From the NCBI RefSeq assembly GCF_000264055.1, contig NZ_AJXL01000028.1, forward strand, positions 4 to 39,500: a stretch of 39,497 nt of DNA, given 5' to 3'. A program made the translations under genes and the position numbers. The stretch's first letter is position 1, and every line of letters starts with the position of its first letter. Below the pieces are notes generated by a model. That model had not been told where the DNA came from and made no database searches. It was given only the letters and a program-made list of their open reading frames with translations. Shown one piece after another: positions 9,706 through 19,534 of this stretch. The stretch comes from Flavobacterium sp. ACAM 123 (lineage in GTDB: Bacteria; Bacteroidota; Bacteroidia; Flavobacteriales; Flavobacteriaceae).

Positions 9706-9921
9706 TTAATATCTATAAGTAATTCTTGCTTTTGACAAATCGTATGGGCTCATCTCTAGTTTCACTTTATCACCAGGTAATAATTTGATGTAATGCATAC
9801 GCATTTTTCCAGATATGTGAGCAATTACGATATGTCCATTTTCTAACTCTACACGGAACATCGCATTTGATAATGCTTCAATTATGGATCCGTCTTGTTC
9901 TATTGCTGATTGTTTTGCCAT
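9706..9921 (-). CDS. infA: Translation initiation factor IF-1
   Basis: Binds the 30S A site and helps IF-2 and IF-3 during initiation. It is 71 residues forming a single S1/OB-fold domain: [63 protein letters not shown]. This is the normal length and motif set. It lies 4 nt after secY and 12 nt before rpmJ; no map or adk gene intervenes. Confidence 0.98.
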   Translation of the reverse strand: MAKQSAIEQDGSIIEALSNAMFRVELENGHIVIAHISGKMRMHYIKLLPGDKVKLEMSPYDLSKARITYRY

Positions 9922-9925
9922 AAGA

Positions 9926-11272
9926 TTAAGCTACTGCTTTTCTATTTTTTCCACTCTTCATTAAACCGTCATAATGTTTGTTTAACAAATATGAATTAAT
10001 CTGTTGAATTGTATCTATGGCGACACCAACCATAATTATTAATGAGGTACCTCCAAAAAACATTGCCCAAGATTGTTGAACATCCATAAGACTTACAATA
10101 ATCGCTGGGAACACAGCTATTAGAGCCAGAAATAAAGATCCTGGGAAAGTTATCAAAGACATCACCTTGTCAAGAAAGTCTGAAGTCTCCACCCCAGGCC
10201 TTACACCCGGAATAAACCCTCCGCTTCTTTTCAAATCATCTGACATCTTATTAGTAGGAACTGTAATTGCAGTGTAAAAGAATGTGAATACAACGATTAA
10301 CGTTGCAAATACAAGGTTATACCAAAAACCGAACATATTACTAAAAGCGCCAACAACTGATTGTGATGCATCTGATTTAGACAATCCAGCAACAGCAGCC
10401 GGTATGAACATAATCGCCTGAGCAAAAATAATCGGCATAACTCCAGAAGCATTAAGCTTCAACGGAATCCACTGTCTATTACCACCCATCATATCCTGTT
10501 CAAAATCACCTGATGTAGTGCGGCGAGCGTACTGTACCGGTATCTTTCTAATTGCCATGGTTAATAAAACACATGCAACAATAACTAAAAGCCAAATAAT
10601 AATCTCAATAACCAATAACATTGGTCCACCGTTGTTATTCGTGACTCTCGTAGTAAATTCCTGTATAAATGCCTGAGGAAATCTCGCAAGTATACCCACC
10701 ATGATTAAAAGTGAAATACCATTTCCAATTCCTTTATCAGTTATCTTTTCACCTAACCACATGGCAAATATTGTACCTGTAACTAAGATAATCACTGAAG
10801 AAAATAAGAATTCAAAAGAATTAAACCCTAATAAAAACGCACTACTAGGTAAAGTTCTATATAGATTGTAGATATAAGTTGGTCCTTGCACTAATGTAAT
10901 AACAATAGTCAACCAACGTGTAATCTGATTAATCTTTTTTCTACCGCTCTCACCATCACTTTGAAGCTTTTGCAAATAAGGAATTGCTATTCCCATAAGC
11001 TGAACTACAATAGAAGCCGAAATGTAAGGCATAATTCCTAAAGCAAAAACGGATGCCTTAGAGAACGCTCCACCAGTAAACATGTCTAATATTGAGCCAA
11101 TACCACTTTTGGTCTGACCGGCTAAACTGTTTAGTTGTGTAGCATCAATTCCCGGAAGGGTAACATGTGCTCCAAAACGATAAACTAAAAGAAGACCTAA
11201 GGTAATTAGGATTCTGTTTTTTAGTTCCTCAATCTTCCAAATATTACTTATTGATTCAATAAATTTCTTCAT
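9926..11272 (-). CDS. secY: Preprotein translocase subunit SecY
   Basis: Channel-forming subunit of the Sec translocon in the inner membrane. It is 448 residues with about ten hydrophobic segments: N-terminal [21 protein letters not shown], plug region with [22 protein letters not shown], conserved cytoplasmic loops near [12 protein letters not shown] and [10 protein letters not shown], and the final helix [18 protein letters not shown]. The frame could begin three codons earlier, but that codon is TTG. The ATG at 11272 fits the family N-terminus and gives a 13-nt gap from rplO. It sits between rplO and infA, the classical spc position. Confidence 0.97.
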   Translation of the reverse strand: MKKFIESISNIWKIEELKNRILITLGLLLVYRFGAHVTLPGIDATQLNSLAGQTKSGIGSILDMFTGGAFSKASVFALGIMPYISASIVVQLMGIAIPYLQKLQSDGESGRKKINQITRWLTIVITLVQGPTYIYNLYRTLPSSAFLLGFNSFEFLFSSVIILVTGTIFAMWLGEKITDKGIGNGISLLIMVGILARFPQAFIQEFTTRVTNNNGGPMLLVIEIIIWLLVIVACVLLTMAIRKIPVQYARRTTSGDFEQDMMGGNRQWIPLKLNASGVMPIIFAQAIMFIPAAVAGLSKSDASQSVVGAFSNMFGFWYNLVFATLIVVFTFFYTAITVPTNKMSDDLKRSGGFIPGVRPGVETSDFLDKVMSLITFPGSLFLALIAVFPAIIVSLMDVQQSWAMFFGGTSLIIMVGVAIDTIQQINSYLLNKHYDGLMKSGKNRKAVA

Positions 11273-11285
11273 ACTAATCAAAAAA

Positions 11286-11738
11286 TTACATTGTTACCGC
11301 TTCCCCGCCAGCAGCTTCAATAGCGGCTTTTGCAGTTGCAGTAAATTTGTGAGCAGTTACTTTTAATTTTGCTTTCAATTCTCCTCTTCCTAAAATCTTA
11401 ACGATTTCATTCTTAGTAGCCAATCGGTTTGAAACATACACAGTCATATCGACAGTATCTGTAATCACACCATTGTCCACTAATAATTGAAGTGTATCAA
11501 GATTTACACCCTCGTATTCTTTACGATTGATGTTTGTAAAACCAAACTTTGGCACACGTCTTTGAAGTGGCATTTGCCCTCCTTCAAAACCAATCTTTTT
11601 AGAATAACCAGAACGAGATTTCTGTCCATTGTGCCCTCTTGCTGAAGTACCACCTTTTCCAGAACCTTCTCCTCTACCTAATCTCTTATTTTGACTGTGC
11701 GTTGAACCCTCAGCTGGTTGTAAGTTACTTAAATTCAT
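11286..11738 (-). CDS. rplO: 50S ribosomal protein L15 (uL15)
   Basis: Late-assembly protein of the large subunit. It is 150 residues with a Gly/Arg/Lys-rich extended N-terminus (KRLGRGEGSGKGGTSARGHNGQKSRSG) that threads into 23S rRNA, then GFEGGQMPLQRRVPKFGF and a globular C-terminal domain. It sits between rpmD and secY with 11-13 nt spacers. Confidence 0.97.
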   Translation of the reverse strand: MNLSNLQPAEGSTHSQNKRLGRGEGSGKGGTSARGHNGQKSRSGYSKKIGFEGGQMPLQRRVPKFGFTNINRKEYEGVNLDTLQLLVDNGVITDTVDMTVYVSNRLATKNEIVKILGRGELKAKLKVTAHKFTATAKAAIEAAGGEAVTM

Positions 11739-11749
11739 AACAGTATTTG

Positions 11750-11932
11750 TTATTTAGCTTCCTCTACAGAAACTAAGTGTTTAACTTTGTTTATCATCCC
11801 AAGGATCGTAGGGTTTGAATCATGCTCTACAATTTGTCCCATTTTACGTAGGCCTAAAGCTTCCAATCCTCTTTTTTGATCAAGTGGACAGTTGATTTTA
11901 CTTCTAACTTGTTTTACTAATAATTTAGCCAT
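11750..11932 (-). CDS. rpmD: 50S ribosomal protein L30 (uL30)
   Basis: Small large-subunit protein of 60 residues, the normal length for the bacterial form. Recognisable core: LLVKQVRSKINCPLDQKRGLEALGLRKMGQ, then the IVEHDSNPTILGMINKVKHLV helix. It sits between rpsE and rplO, the standard position, and some bacterial lineages lack it. Confidence 0.97.
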   Translation of the reverse strand: MAKLLVKQVRSKINCPLDQKRGLEALGLRKMGQIVEHDSNPTILGMINKVKHLVSVEEAK

Positions 11933-11944
11933 AATTTCCTTGAA

Positions 11945-12469
11945 TTAACCTTTAAAAACTTTTTCTAAAGAAACCCCTCTTTGTTTTGCAACACTATAAG
12001 CGCTTCTCATTTGTAACAACGCATCAAAAGTTGCTTTAACTACGTTGTGAGGATTTGATGATCCTTGCGATTTTGATAACACATCGTGAATACCTACTGA
12101 TTCTAAAACTGAACGAACAGCTCCACCAGCAATAACTCCAGTACCATGAGAGGCAGGAATTAAAAATACACGCGCACCACCAAATTTACCTTTCTGTTCG
12201 TGTGGTACTGAAAGTCCATTTAAAGGAATTTTAACTAAATTTTTCTTAGCATCTTCCACCGCTTTCGCGATTGCCTCAGAAACATCTTTAGATTTTCCTA
12301 ACCCATGTCCTACAACACCATTTTCATCACCTACAACTACAATAGCAGAAAAACCGAAAGCTCTACCACCCTTTGTAACTTTAGTAACACGATTAACACT
12401 CACCAAACGATCTTTTAATTCAAGACCACTTGGTTTTACCAACTCTACATTCTTGTATTTATTAGACAT
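11945..12469 (-). CDS. rpsE: 30S ribosomal protein S5 (uS5)
   Basis: Shapes the mRNA entry channel and affects decoding accuracy. It is 174 residues. The N-terminal double-stranded-RNA-binding-like domain covers about residues 15-80 ([30 protein letters not shown]). The C-terminal alpha/beta domain follows ([39 protein letters not shown]). It lies between rplR and rpmD with 6 and 12 nt gaps. Confidence 0.98.
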   Translation of the reverse strand: MSNKYKNVELVKPSGLELKDRLVSVNRVTKVTKGGRAFGFSAIVVVGDENGVVGHGLGKSKDVSEAIAKAVEDAKKNLVKIPLNGLSVPHEQKGKFGGARVFLIPASHGTGVIAGGAVRSVLESVGIHDVLSKSQGSSNPHNVVKATFDALLQMRSAYSVAKQRGVSLEKVFKG

Positions 12470-12475
12470 AATATA

Positions 12476-12826
12476 TTAGAATTTAAGTCCAGCCGCTCTC
12501 GCGCCTTCTGCTAATGATTTAATACGACCGTGATACAAGTAACCTCCTCTATCGAACGTTACCACTTCTATCCCAGCCTTTAACGCTTTCTCTGCTACTA
12601 GTTTTCCAACTGCAATAGCAACCTCTACGTTAGTACCTTTTCCTATTTCTTTTTCTCTTGAAGAAGCAGCCAAAATAGTAACCCCGTTTACGTCATCAAT
12701 AAGTTGAGCATAAATTTCTTTGTTACTTCTAAATACAGATAGCCTCGGGTTTGTAGCAGAACCACTAATCGATTTTCTAATTCTGAATCTAATTCTCTGT
12801 CTTCTTTCAGGTTTTGATAATGACAT
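12476..12826 (-). CDS. rplR: 50S ribosomal protein L18 (uL18)
   Basis: Binds 5S rRNA in the central protuberance. It is 116 residues, with a basic N-terminus ([19 protein letters not shown]), [19 protein letters not shown] and the C-terminal [26 protein letters not shown] signature. Tight spacing to rplF (11 nt) and rpsE (6 nt) is typical of the spc block. Confidence 0.98.
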   Translation of the reverse strand: MSLSKPERRQRIRFRIRKSISGSATNPRLSVFRSNKEIYAQLIDDVNGVTILAASSREKEIGKGTNVEVAIAVGKLVAEKALKAGIEVVTFDRGGYLYHGRIKSLAEGARAAGLKF

Positions 12827-12837
12827 AATCTTATTTT

Positions 12838-13380
12838 TTAAGCTGATTTACCTGCTTTTCTTCTTAATACTTCACCCACAAATTTAACACCTTTTCCTTT
12901 GTACGGCTCAGGCTTACGAAAACCTCTAATTTTTGCCGCAACTTGACCTAAAAGTTGTTTGTCAAACGATGTAAGTTTAACAATTGGATTTTTACCTTTT
13001 TCAGATATAGTCTCTAATGTCACTTCAGCAGCAACTTGCAAAACAATATTGTGAGAGTACCCAAGAGCTAAATCTAATTTTTGTCCTTGATTCGAAGCTC
13101 TGTAACCAACCCCAACCAATTCCAATGATTTTGTAAAACCCTCAGTCACACCAATAACCATATTATTGATTAAAGACCTGTATAAACCGTGTTTTGCTCT
13201 TTGATCTTTGTGATCAGACGATCTTTCTACTTGAACTTGACCGTCCTCAACTGTTACAGTTACGTCCGAAAACTCCTGTGTCAATTGACCATTTTTTCCT
13301 TTTACCGTAATAATACCATCTTTAACTTCTACAGTTACTCCAGCAGGGATTACAATTGGATGTTTACCTATTCTTGACAT
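12838..13380 (-). CDS. rplF: 50S ribosomal protein L6 (uL6)
   Basis: Supports the GTPase-associated region near the sarcin-ricin loop. It is 180 residues made of two related L6 folds, about residues 1-82 ([22 protein letters not shown]) and 83-180. The C-terminal signature [23 protein letters not shown] is intact. It sits between rpsH (15 nt) and rplR (11 nt). Confidence 0.98.
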   Translation of the reverse strand: MSRIGKHPIVIPAGVTVEVKDGIITVKGKNGQLTQEFSDVTVTVEDGQVQVERSSDHKDQRAKHGLYRSLINNMVIGVTEGFTKSLELVGVGYRASNQGQKLDLALGYSHNIVLQVAAEVTLETISEKGKNPIVKLTSFDKQLLGQVAAKIRGFRKPEPYKGKGVKFVGEVLRRKAGKSA

Positions 13381-13395
13381 CTTATAGTCTATTTA

Positions 13396-13794
13396 TTAGT
13401 ATACGTAACAAATTACTTCACCACCAACATTCAATTGTTTTGCTTTTTTTCCAGTCATCAATCCTTTTGATGTGGAAACAATCGCAATACCTAATCCGTT
13501 AAGGATTCTTGGAATGGTTGAAGAACTTGAATATTTACGTAAACCTGGTTTACTAATTCTTTGGATATCTCTTATTACTGACTCTTTAGTATCTTTATCA
13601 TACTTCAAAGCAATCTTGATTGAACCCTGAACAGCGTTGTCTTCAAATTTGTAACTTAAGATATAACCTTGATCAAATAAGATCTTAGTGATTTCTTTTT
13701 TTAGATTAGATGCAGGAATTTCGACAACCTTATGGCTTGCGGCCACAGCGTTTCTAACCCTTGTTAAATAATCTGCAATAGGATCTGTATACAT
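13396..13794 (-). CDS. rpsH: 30S ribosomal protein S8 (uS8)
   Basis: Binds helix 21 of 16S rRNA and, in E. coli, represses the spc operon by binding a mimic in the mRNA. It is 132 residues: MYTDPIADYLTRVRNAV at the N-terminus, and the C-terminal signature SSSTIPRILNGLGIAIVSTSKGLMTGKKAKQ with GGEVICYVY. It is preceded by a 70-nt gap with a foldable leader, whereas most neighbouring gaps are 2-20 nt. This suggests control at this point. Confidence 0.98.
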   Translation of the reverse strand: MYTDPIADYLTRVRNAVAASHKVVEIPASNLKKEITKILFDQGYILSYKFEDNAVQGSIKIALKYDKDTKESVIRDIQRISKPGLRKYSSSSTIPRILNGLGIAIVSTSKGLMTGKKAKQLNVGGEVICYVY

Positions 13795-13808
13795 ATGTAT
13801 TAATTTGC

Positions 13809-13848
13809 GGTTATGGTTTTCTTCAGATTTTCTGTCGAACCTACAACC
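13809..13848 (-). promoter_or_regulatory. Candidate structured leader of rpsH (possible S8 site)
   Basis: Minus-strand RNA: GGUU (13848-13845) pairs with AACC (13812-13809). An asymmetric 3/2-nt internal loop follows, then GGUU (13841-13838) pairs with AACC (13818-13815), and an inner hairpin CAGA-AAA-UCUG lies at 13834-13824. An asymmetric internal loop between short helices is a known trait of S8 sites, but the helices here are only 4 bp, so the assignment is tentative. Confidence 0.35.
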
Positions 13849-13864
13849 AATTAAAATTCTTTTT

Positions 13865-14134
13865 TTACCAACTGGCTTTTTTAACCCCTGGTATCAATCC
13901 GTTATTTGCTAATTCACGAAATGTGACACGTGAAACACCAAATTGACGCATGTAACCTCTAGGTCTACCTGTTATCTTACATCTGTTATGTAAACGAACC
14001 GGTGAAGCGTTCTTTGGTAATTTCTGCAAACCTACGAAATCTCCAGCCTCTAACAAAGCTTTTCTTTTCTCAGCATACTTTGCTACCGTTTTTTCTCTCT
14101 TCACCTCACGGGCTTTCATTGATTCTTTAGCCAT
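13865..14134 (-). CDS. rpsN: 30S ribosomal protein S14 (uS14), zinc-free type
   Basis: Head protein of the small subunit. It is 89 residues: [48 protein letters not shown] and the ending [11 protein letters not shown]. Zinc-type S14 has two CxxC pairs. This one has a single Cys in NRCKITGRP, so it is the C-minus form, though shorter than the 101-residue E. coli protein. It starts 3 nt after the rplE stop. Confidence 0.97.
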   Translation of the reverse strand: MAKESMKAREVKREKTVAKYAEKRKALLEAGDFVGLQKLPKNASPVRLHNRCKITGRPRGYMRQFGVSRVTFRELANNGLIPGVKKASW

Positions 14135-14137
14135 ATC

Positions 14138-14689
14138 TTAATTCTTTTTAAAAGGTAATCCTAATTCAGTCAATAATGACTTCGCTTCCTTATCTGTTTT
14201 TGCAGTAGTTACAAAAGAGATATCCATACCTGATATTTTATTTACCTTATCGATATCAATTTCTGGGAAAATGATTTGCTCTAAAACACCAAGGTTATAG
14301 TTTCCTCTTCCGTCAAAACCAGTAGCTTTAATACCACTGAAATCTCTAACACGTGGTAACGAAGAAGTAATAAGTCTATCTAAAAACTCATACATTCTTT
14401 CTCCACGTAGAGTAACTTTCGCACCAATTGGCATTCCTTTTCTCAATTTGAAAGATGCAACATCTTTCTTTGAAATTGTAGATATCGCCTTTTGCCCAGT
14501 TATCTTTGTTAATTCATCAACTGCGTAGTCAATTAATTTTTTATCTGAAACTGCTGCTCCAACTCCACGGCTCAAAACGATTTTTTCCAATTTTGGAACT
14601 TGCATTACGTTTGTGTATCCGTACTCCTCTTTAAGAGCAGAAATTACTCTGTTCTTATATTCTTCTTTTAGTCTAGGTGTATACTCCAT
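14138..14689 (-). CDS. rplE: 50S ribosomal protein L5 (uL5)
   Basis: Binds 5S rRNA in the central protuberance and touches the P-site tRNA. It is 183 residues: N-terminal [69 protein letters not shown] and GLPFKKN at the end. It starts 2 nt after the rplX stop and is followed at 3 nt by rpsN, so translational coupling is likely. Confidence 0.98.
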   Translation of the reverse strand: MEYTPRLKEEYKNRVISALKEEYGYTNVMQVPKLEKIVLSRGVGAAVSDKKLIDYAVDELTKITGQKAISTISKKDVASFKLRKGMPIGAKVTLRGERMYEFLDRLITSSLPRVRDFSGIKATGFDGRGNYNLGVLEQIIFPEIDIDKVNKISGMDISFVTTAKTDKEAKSLLTELGLPFKKN

Positions 14690-14691
14690 TA

Positions 14692-15006
14692 CTATAGTAC
14701 TTGATTAGATTTTTTTGAAAATCTTACTTTCGCATCTCCTTCAACTCTAATTCCAACTCTAGTCGTTTCCTTTGTTTTCGGATCAATTAAAGAGATGTTA
14801 GATATTTGAATAGCAGCTTCTTTTTTCACAATACCACCTTGAGGGCTTTTTGCACTTGGTTTCGTATGTTTTGAAACCATGTTTACACCTTCAACAATCG
14901 CTTTGTTCTTCTCACGGTCAACGCGCAAAACTTTACCTTCTGAACCTTTATGGTCTCCAGCAATTACTCTTACGATGTCGCCTGTTTTTATTTTTAGCTT
15001 TATCAT
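14692..15006 (-). CDS. rplX: 50S ribosomal protein L24 (uL24)
   Basis: Assembly-initiating large-subunit protein at the tunnel exit. It is 104 residues with an N-terminal KOW motif ([47 protein letters not shown]) and a C-terminal extension ([22 protein letters not shown]). It lies 11 nt after rplN and 2 nt before rplE. Confidence 0.98.
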   Translation of the reverse strand: MIKLKIKTGDIVRVIAGDHKGSEGKVLRVDREKNKAIVEGVNMVSKHTKPSAKSPQGGIVKKEAAIQISNISLIDPKTKETTRVGIRVEGDAKVRFSKKSNQVL

Positions 15007-15017
15007 CTTAAAACGAA

Positions 15018-15386
15018 TTAAAGCACTTCAGGTGCTAATGATACAATTTTCATGAATGATTTTTCACGAAGTTCTCTTGCCACCGGACCAAAAACACGAG
15101 TTCCCCTCATCTCACCAGCAGCATTTAATAACACACATGCGTTGTCATCAAATCTGATATATGATCCGTCAGCTCTTCTCACTTCTTTTCTGGTACGTAC
15201 AACAACTGCAGTTGAAACAGCTCCTTTTTTAACGCTTCCGTTAGGAGTAGTATGCTTTATAGAAACTACAATCTTGTCGCCAACAGAGGCATACCTTCTT
15301 TTGGTACCTCCTAAAACACGGATAGTTAAAACTTCTTTTGCTCCCGTGTTATCTGCTACTTTTAGTCTTGATTCTTGTTGTACCAT
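15018..15386 (-). CDS. rplN: 50S ribosomal protein L14 (uL14)
   Basis: Contacts 16S rRNA in an intersubunit bridge and is the docking site of silencing factor RsfS. It is 122 residues, the usual length: [63 protein letters not shown] and [24 protein letters not shown] are all characteristic. It is 2 nt from rpsQ. Confidence 0.98.
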   Translation of the reverse strand: MVQQESRLKVADNTGAKEVLTIRVLGGTKRRYASVGDKIVVSIKHTTPNGSVKKGAVSTAVVVRTRKEVRRADGSYIRFDDNACVLLNAAGEMRGTRVFGPVARELREKSFMKIVSLAPEVL

Positions 15387-15388
15387 AA

Positions 15389-15649
15389 TTATTTAGCTCT
15401 TTCTAGGATTTCAACTAATCTCCAACATTTCGATTTACTTAAAGGACGCGTCTCGCTAATTCTTACAGTATCTCCAATGTTACAGTCGTTTGTTTCGTCG
15501 TGCGCAACGTATTTCTTTGTTTTCAACACGAACTTACCATATAGGGGGTGTTTTACTTTACGCACCTCTGCAACAACGATAGACTTATCCATCTTGTCCG
15601 AAGTAACAACACCAACTCTCTCTTTTCTTAAATTTCTTTTTTCTTCCAT
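15389..15649 (-). CDS. rpsQ: 30S ribosomal protein S17 (uS17)
   Basis: Early-assembly 16S rRNA-binding protein with an OB fold. It is 86 residues: [55 protein letters not shown] and [20 protein letters not shown]. It sits between rpmC (11 nt) and rplN (2 nt), the standard order. Confidence 0.98.
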   Translation of the reverse strand: MEEKRNLRKERVGVVTSDKMDKSIVVAEVRKVKHPLYGKFVLKTKKYVAHDETNDCNIGDTVRISETRPLSKSKCWRLVEILERAK

Positions 15650-15660
15650 CTTTCGGCAGA

Positions 15661-15858
15661 TTACAATGATTGCAACTCTCTTTTTGTTAGCTCTGTAGCC
15701 AATCTCGCAATAGTTCTTCTTACACTTCTTATTTGAAGTGGATTCTCAATTGGTGATAAAGCGTGAGCCATTTTTAGGTCAGCGTATGTTTTCTTAGTCA
15801 AACTAAGCTTCTCTTGCAACTCCGCTGCAGAAAGATCTTTTATTTCTGATTGTTTCAT
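15661..15858 (-). CDS. rpmC: 50S ribosomal protein L29 (uL29)
   Basis: Small helical protein at the tunnel exit, part of the docking site for SRP and trigger factor. It is 65 residues: [46 protein letters not shown] and a C-terminal basic helix. The frame stays open 12 codons upstream, but that would overlap the end of rplP and does not look like L29. The ATG at 15858 gives a 13-nt gap and the family N-terminus. Confidence 0.97.
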   Translation of the reverse strand: MKQSEIKDLSAAELQEKLSLTKKTYADLKMAHALSPIENPLQIRSVRRTIARLATELTKRELQSL

Positions 15859-15871
15859 AATATAATATAGA

Positions 15872-16297
15872 TTATGCTTCGAAATCTCTAGCAACTACGA
15901 ACTTAGTTTTTACTGGAAGCTTTTGAGCCGCAAGACGTAACGCCTCTTTTGCAACTGACAAAGGAACTCCTCCAACTTCAAACATAATTCTTCCGGGTTT
16001 AACAACGGCAGCCCAATACTCAACTGCACCTTTACCTTTACCCATACGTACCTCAAGAGGCTTCTTAGTAATTGGTTTGTCTGGAAATATTTTGATCCAT
16101 AATTGACCCTCTCTTTTCATGAAACGAGTTGCAGCGATACGTGCAGCTTCAATTTGACGAGAAGTAAGGAACATTCCATCTTCATGTACAGATTTAATAC
16201 CAAACATTCCATTAGAAAGTTCATGCCCTCTTCCAGAGTTCCCCTTCATTTTACCTTTTTGTACCTTTCGGTATTTTGTTCTTTTAGGCTGTAACAT
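15872..16297 (-). CDS. rplP: 50S ribosomal protein L16 (uL16)
   Basis: Sits next to the peptidyl transferase centre and helps accommodate A-site tRNA. It is 141 residues: [19 protein letters not shown], the signature [67 protein letters not shown] and the C-terminal LPVKTKFV. It sits between rpsC (18 nt) and rpmC (13 nt). Confidence 0.98.
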   Translation of the reverse strand: MLQPKRTKYRKVQKGKMKGNSGRGHELSNGMFGIKSVHEDGMFLTSRQIEAARIAATRFMKREGQLWIKIFPDKPITKKPLEVRMGKGKGAVEYWAAVVKPGRIMFEVGGVPLSVAKEALRLAAQKLPVKTKFVVARDFEA

Positions 16298-16315
16298 TTT
16301 TCTTTAATTTAAAAA

Positions 16316-17065
16316 TTACTTTCTTTTACGAGCGTCTGGTTTTCCACCTTTATTAAAGTTAGATTTCCCACGAGGAGCATCTCCACCTTTTCCGCCAGAT
16401 TGTTTCTTGTCCATTCCAGCAAGCGGAGAAAGATCTCTCTTTCCGTAAACTTCACCTTTCATGATCCACACCTTGATACCCATTCTACCATAAGTAGTAT
16501 GTGCTTCAGCTAATGCATAATCGATATCGGCTCTGAAAGTTGATAAAGGAACTCTTCCGTCTTTGAAACCTTCTGAACGTGCCATCTCAGCTCCATTCAA
16601 ACGACCAGAAATCAAAACTTTGATACCCTCAGCGTTCATACGCATAGAGGCAGCAATAGCCATTTTGATTGCACGTCTGTAAGAAATTCTGCTTTCAATT
16701 TGACGACAGATGCTTGTAGCAACTAGATACGCGTCAAGTTCAGGTCTTTTGATTTCAAAGATGTTGATTTGAACCTCTTTGTCTGTAATTTTCTTAAGTT
16801 CTTCTTTTAACTTGTCTACCTCTTGTCCACCTTTTCCGATAATAATACCAGGTCTAGCTGTAGTGATAGTAACGGTTACAAGTTTCAAAGTTCTCTCGAT
16901 GATTACTTTTGATACACTAGCTTTTGATAAACGAGCATGGATATACTTTCTGATTTTATGATCTTCGGCAAGTTTGTCACCATAATCATTTCCACCATAC
17001 CAGTTTGAGTCCCATCCCCTGATGATACCAAGTCTATTTCCAATTGGATTTGTCTTTTGTCCCAT
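16316..17065 (-). CDS. rpsC: 30S ribosomal protein S3 (uS3)
   Basis: Forms the mRNA entry site with S4 and S5 and has mRNA-unwinding activity. It is 249 residues: [24 protein letters not shown], a type II KH domain at about 38-110 with GRPG-equivalent [19 protein letters not shown], and the S3 C-terminal domain ([44 protein letters not shown]). It ends in a Gly/Lys/Arg-rich tail of about 30 residues, longer than in E. coli (233 residues) and probably disordered. Confidence 0.98.
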   Translation of the reverse strand: MGQKTNPIGNRLGIIRGWDSNWYGGNDYGDKLAEDHKIRKYIHARLSKASVSKVIIERTLKLVTVTITTARPGIIIGKGGQEVDKLKEELKKITDKEVQINIFEIKRPELDAYLVATSICRQIESRISYRRAIKMAIAASMRMNAEGIKVLISGRLNGAEMARSEGFKDGRVPLSTFRADIDYALAEAHTTYGRMGIKVWIMKGEVYGKRDLSPLAGMDKKQSGGKGGDAPRGKSNFNKGGKPDARKRK

Positions 17066-17070
17066 CTTTA

Positions 17071-17481
17071 TTAAATTGCTTGTGTGTTATTAATAGATCC
17101 AAGCACGATTGTTACGTGATTGGAACGTTTTCTTATTCTGTGTGCACGACCCTGTGGCGCTGGACGAAGTCTCTTCAACATCATCCCACCATCTACTGTA
17201 ATCGTTTTAACAAATAACCCAGCCTCTTCCATATTAGCATCAGGATTTTTAGCTTGCCAATTGGCAATAACTGATAAAACCAATTTCTCTAATTTTCTTG
17301 AAGCTTCTTTAGAACTAAATCTTAAGATGTTAAGTGCTCTCTCTACCTTCTGACCTCTTACCAAGTCCGCTACTAAGCGCATTTTTCTAGGTGAAGTAGG
17401 GCAGTTATTCAATTTCGCGAAAGCTATAGACTTATTAGCCTCTTTTCTCGCATCTGCTGTTTCTCTTTTACGAACTCCCAT
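17071..17481 (-). CDS. rplV: 50S ribosomal protein L22 (uL22)
   Basis: Its extended loop lines the exit tunnel at the constriction where macrolides act. It is 136 residues, with a longer N-terminus than E. coli (110 residues). Signatures: [46 protein letters not shown] and the loop/terminal region [25 protein letters not shown]. No deletion is apparent in the tunnel loop. Confidence 0.98.
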   Translation of the reverse strand: MGVRKRETADARKEANKSIAFAKLNNCPTSPRKMRLVADLVRGQKVERALNILRFSSKEASRKLEKLVLSVIANWQAKNPDANMEEAGLFVKTITVDGGMMLKRLRPAPQGRAHRIRKRSNHVTIVLGSINNTQAI

Positions 17482-17487
17482 TGCTTC

Positions 17488-17766
17488 TTATTTTTTACCT
17501 TTATTTTTCGCACCAGAATGACCTCTAAAAGATCTAGTTGGTGAAAATTCTCCTAATTTGTGACCTACCATGTTTTCTGTTACGTAAACTGGTACAAATT
17601 GACGACCGTTATGAACTGCGATAGTCTGTCCAACAAAGTCTGGAGTTATCATCGAAGCTCTAGACCATGTCTTTACAACTCCTTTATTTCCACCTGCGAT
17701 GTTTTCTTGAACTTTCTTGTCTAACTTATAATGAACAAAAGGTCCTTTTTTTAATGAACGTGCCAT
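17488..17766 (-). CDS. rpsS: 30S ribosomal protein S19 (uS19)
   Basis: Head protein that pairs with S13 near the A-site tRNA. It is 92 residues: [72 protein letters not shown] and a basic tail. This is the normal size and order between rplB and rplV. Confidence 0.98.
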   Translation of the reverse strand: MARSLKKGPFVHYKLDKKVQENIAGGNKGVVKTWSRASMITPDFVGQTIAVHNGRQFVPVYVTENMVGHKLGEFSPTRSFRGHSGAKNKGKK

Positions 17767-17773
17767 ATCTTAA

Positions 17774-18598
17774 TTATTTCTTTCTACGTTCTACGATATA
17801 CTTGTTACTCGGGTTTTTCTTAGAACGAGTTCTATAACCTTTTGCTGGTATTCCATTTCTTGAACGTGGATGTCCACCAGAAGAACGTCCTTCACCACCA
17901 CCCATTGGGTGATCGACAGGGTTCATTGCAACAGGTCTTGTTCTAGGTCTTCTACCTAACCATCTTGTTCTACCTGCTTTACCAGATACAACTAATTGGT
18001 GGTCTGAATTAGAAACAGCTCCAATAGTAGCAGCACAAGTTAACAAGATTAACCTTGTTTCACCTGAAGGCATTTTGATTGTAGCATATTTCCCGTCTCT
18101 TGCCATTAACTGAGCAAATGTTCCAGCAGAACGAGCAATTACTGCTCCTTGACCTGGTCTTAACTCAATACATGAAATAACAGTTCCTAATGGAATTCTG
18201 CTTAACGGCAATGTATTACCAATTTCCGGCTGAGATTCTGGTCCCGAAAGTAATTTCTGTCCTACTTTCAACCCGTTTTGAGCAATAACATATGTTTTCT
18301 CACCATCAGCATACGCTAACAATGCAATAAATGCAGTACGATTTGGATCATATTCAATTGATTTCACTGTCGCAGGAATTCCTTCCTTAGTCCTTTTAAA
18401 ATCAATGATACGATATCTCTGCTTGTGACCACCACCCGTATAACGCATGGTCATCTTTCCTTGACTATTTCTACCACCAGAGTTTTTTATCGGCGCTATC
18501 AAAGAGCGTTCCGGCTTATCAGTTGTAATGGCGTCATAACCATTCACAACTCTAAATCGCTGACCTGGGGTAATAGGTTTTAATTTTCTTACTGACAT
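17774..18598 (-). CDS. rplB: 50S ribosomal protein L2 (uL2)
   Basis: Core large-subunit protein needed for subunit association and peptidyl transferase assembly. It is 274 residues with an OB-fold domain (about 40-120), an SH3-like domain (about 125-200), and the C-terminal signature [23 protein letters not shown], which holds the conserved functional histidine. The basic tail [16 protein letters not shown] is present. Confidence 0.98.
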   Translation of the reverse strand: MSVRKLKPITPGQRFRVVNGYDAITTDKPERSLIAPIKNSGGRNSQGKMTMRYTGGGHKQRYRIIDFKRTKEGIPATVKSIEYDPNRTAFIALLAYADGEKTYVIAQNGLKVGQKLLSGPESQPEIGNTLPLSRIPLGTVISCIELRPGQGAVIARSAGTFAQLMARDGKYATIKMPSGETRLILLTCAATIGAVSNSDHQLVVSGKAGRTRWLGRRPRTRPVAMNPVDHPMGGGEGRSSGGHPRSRNGIPAKGYRTRSKKNPSNKYIVERRKK

Positions 18599-18607
18599 TT
18601 TTCTATC

Positions 18608-18898
18608 TTAGATATTGTTGTAAAAATCAATTGTTTCTCCTTCTTGTACTTGAACAATTGCTTTTTTAATTGCATTAGTCTTTCCACTGATTAAACCACT
18701 CTTAGTGTATTTTGTAGTTCTATCCGGTCTTACGTTCATTGTATTGACACTCAAAATAGTCACACCATAAGCAGCTTCAACAGCCTTCTTAATTTGCACT
18801 TTATTTGCTTTCCTGTCAACAACGAACCCGAAGCGGTTTAAAACTTCACTTTCTTTGGTTACTTTTTCCGTTACTATAGGTTTAATTATGATGCTCAT
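18608..18898 (-). CDS. rplW: 50S ribosomal protein L23 (uL23)
   Basis: Tunnel-exit protein that docks trigger factor and SRP. It is 96 residues: IIKPIVTEKVTKESEVLNRFGFVVDRKANKVQIKKAVEAAYGVTILSVNTMNVRPDRTTKYTKSGLISG, then a short C-terminal strand. Both the family N-terminus and the extended loop are visible. It sits between rplD (6 nt) and rplB (9 nt). Confidence 0.98.
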   Translation of the reverse strand: MSIIIKPIVTEKVTKESEVLNRFGFVVDRKANKVQIKKAVEAAYGVTILSVNTMNVRPDRTTKYTKSGLISGKTNAIKKAIVQVQEGETIDFYNNI

Positions 18899-18904
18899 AT
18901 CCTA

Positions 18905-19534
18905 TTATTTACTTAAATTTTCTTCAATTATCTCCAAAGAACTCTCTAAAAGAACTAAGTTATTAGCATTCAGAATAGCGTAAGTGCTTAATTCTAAACT
19001 ACTTACCACGCTAGAAACCTTTAAATTACGTGAGGACAAATATACATTTTTATTCGTATTGCCCAACACAAACAGAGACTTTTTATTATCTAACTCTAAA
19101 GCTTTCAAAACATTAATGAAATTTTTAGTGCTTGGCGTTTCAAAATCGAAGTCTTCAAGAACGATTATATTCGCCTCTTTTGCTTTAATTGAGAAAGCAG
19201 ATTTTCTTGCCAAACGTTTCAAGTTTTTATTCAATTTGAATGAATAACTTCTTGGTCTTGGCCCAAAAACTCTACCACCACCTTTAAACAATGGATTCTT
19301 TGCACTACCCGCACGAGCAGTTCCAGTTCCTTTTTGTTTTTTAATCTTACGTGTACTTCCCGCTACTTCAGCTCTCTCTTTTGCTTTGTGCGTCCCTTGT
19401 CGTTGATTCGCTAAATACTGCTTAACATCAAGGTATACTGCGTGATTATTTGGTTCAATTGCGAATACTGCATCAGAAAGTTCAACCTTTCTTCCAGTAT
19501 CTTTTCCGTTGAAATCTACTACTTTTACTTCCAT
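18905..19534 (-). CDS. rplD: 50S ribosomal protein L4 (uL4)
   Basis: Tunnel-constriction protein and, in E. coli, the autogenous repressor of the S10 operon. It is 209 residues: VFAIEPNNHAVYLDVKQYLANQRQGTHKAKERAEVAGSTRKIKKQKGTGTARAGS, the long tunnel loop, then GGGRVFGPRPRSYSFKLNKNLKRLARKSAFS and a C-terminal Rossmann-like domain. The ATG overlaps the TAA of rplC by one base (TAATG), so re-initiation coupling is likely. Confidence 0.98.
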   Translation of the reverse strand: MEVKVVDFNGKDTGRKVELSDAVFAIEPNNHAVYLDVKQYLANQRQGTHKAKERAEVAGSTRKIKKQKGTGTARAGSAKNPLFKGGGRVFGPRPRSYSFKLNKNLKRLARKSAFSIKAKEANIIVLEDFDFETPSTKNFINVLKALELDNKKSLFVLGNTNKNVYLSSRNLKVSSVVSSLELSTYAILNANNLVLLESSLEIIEENLSK

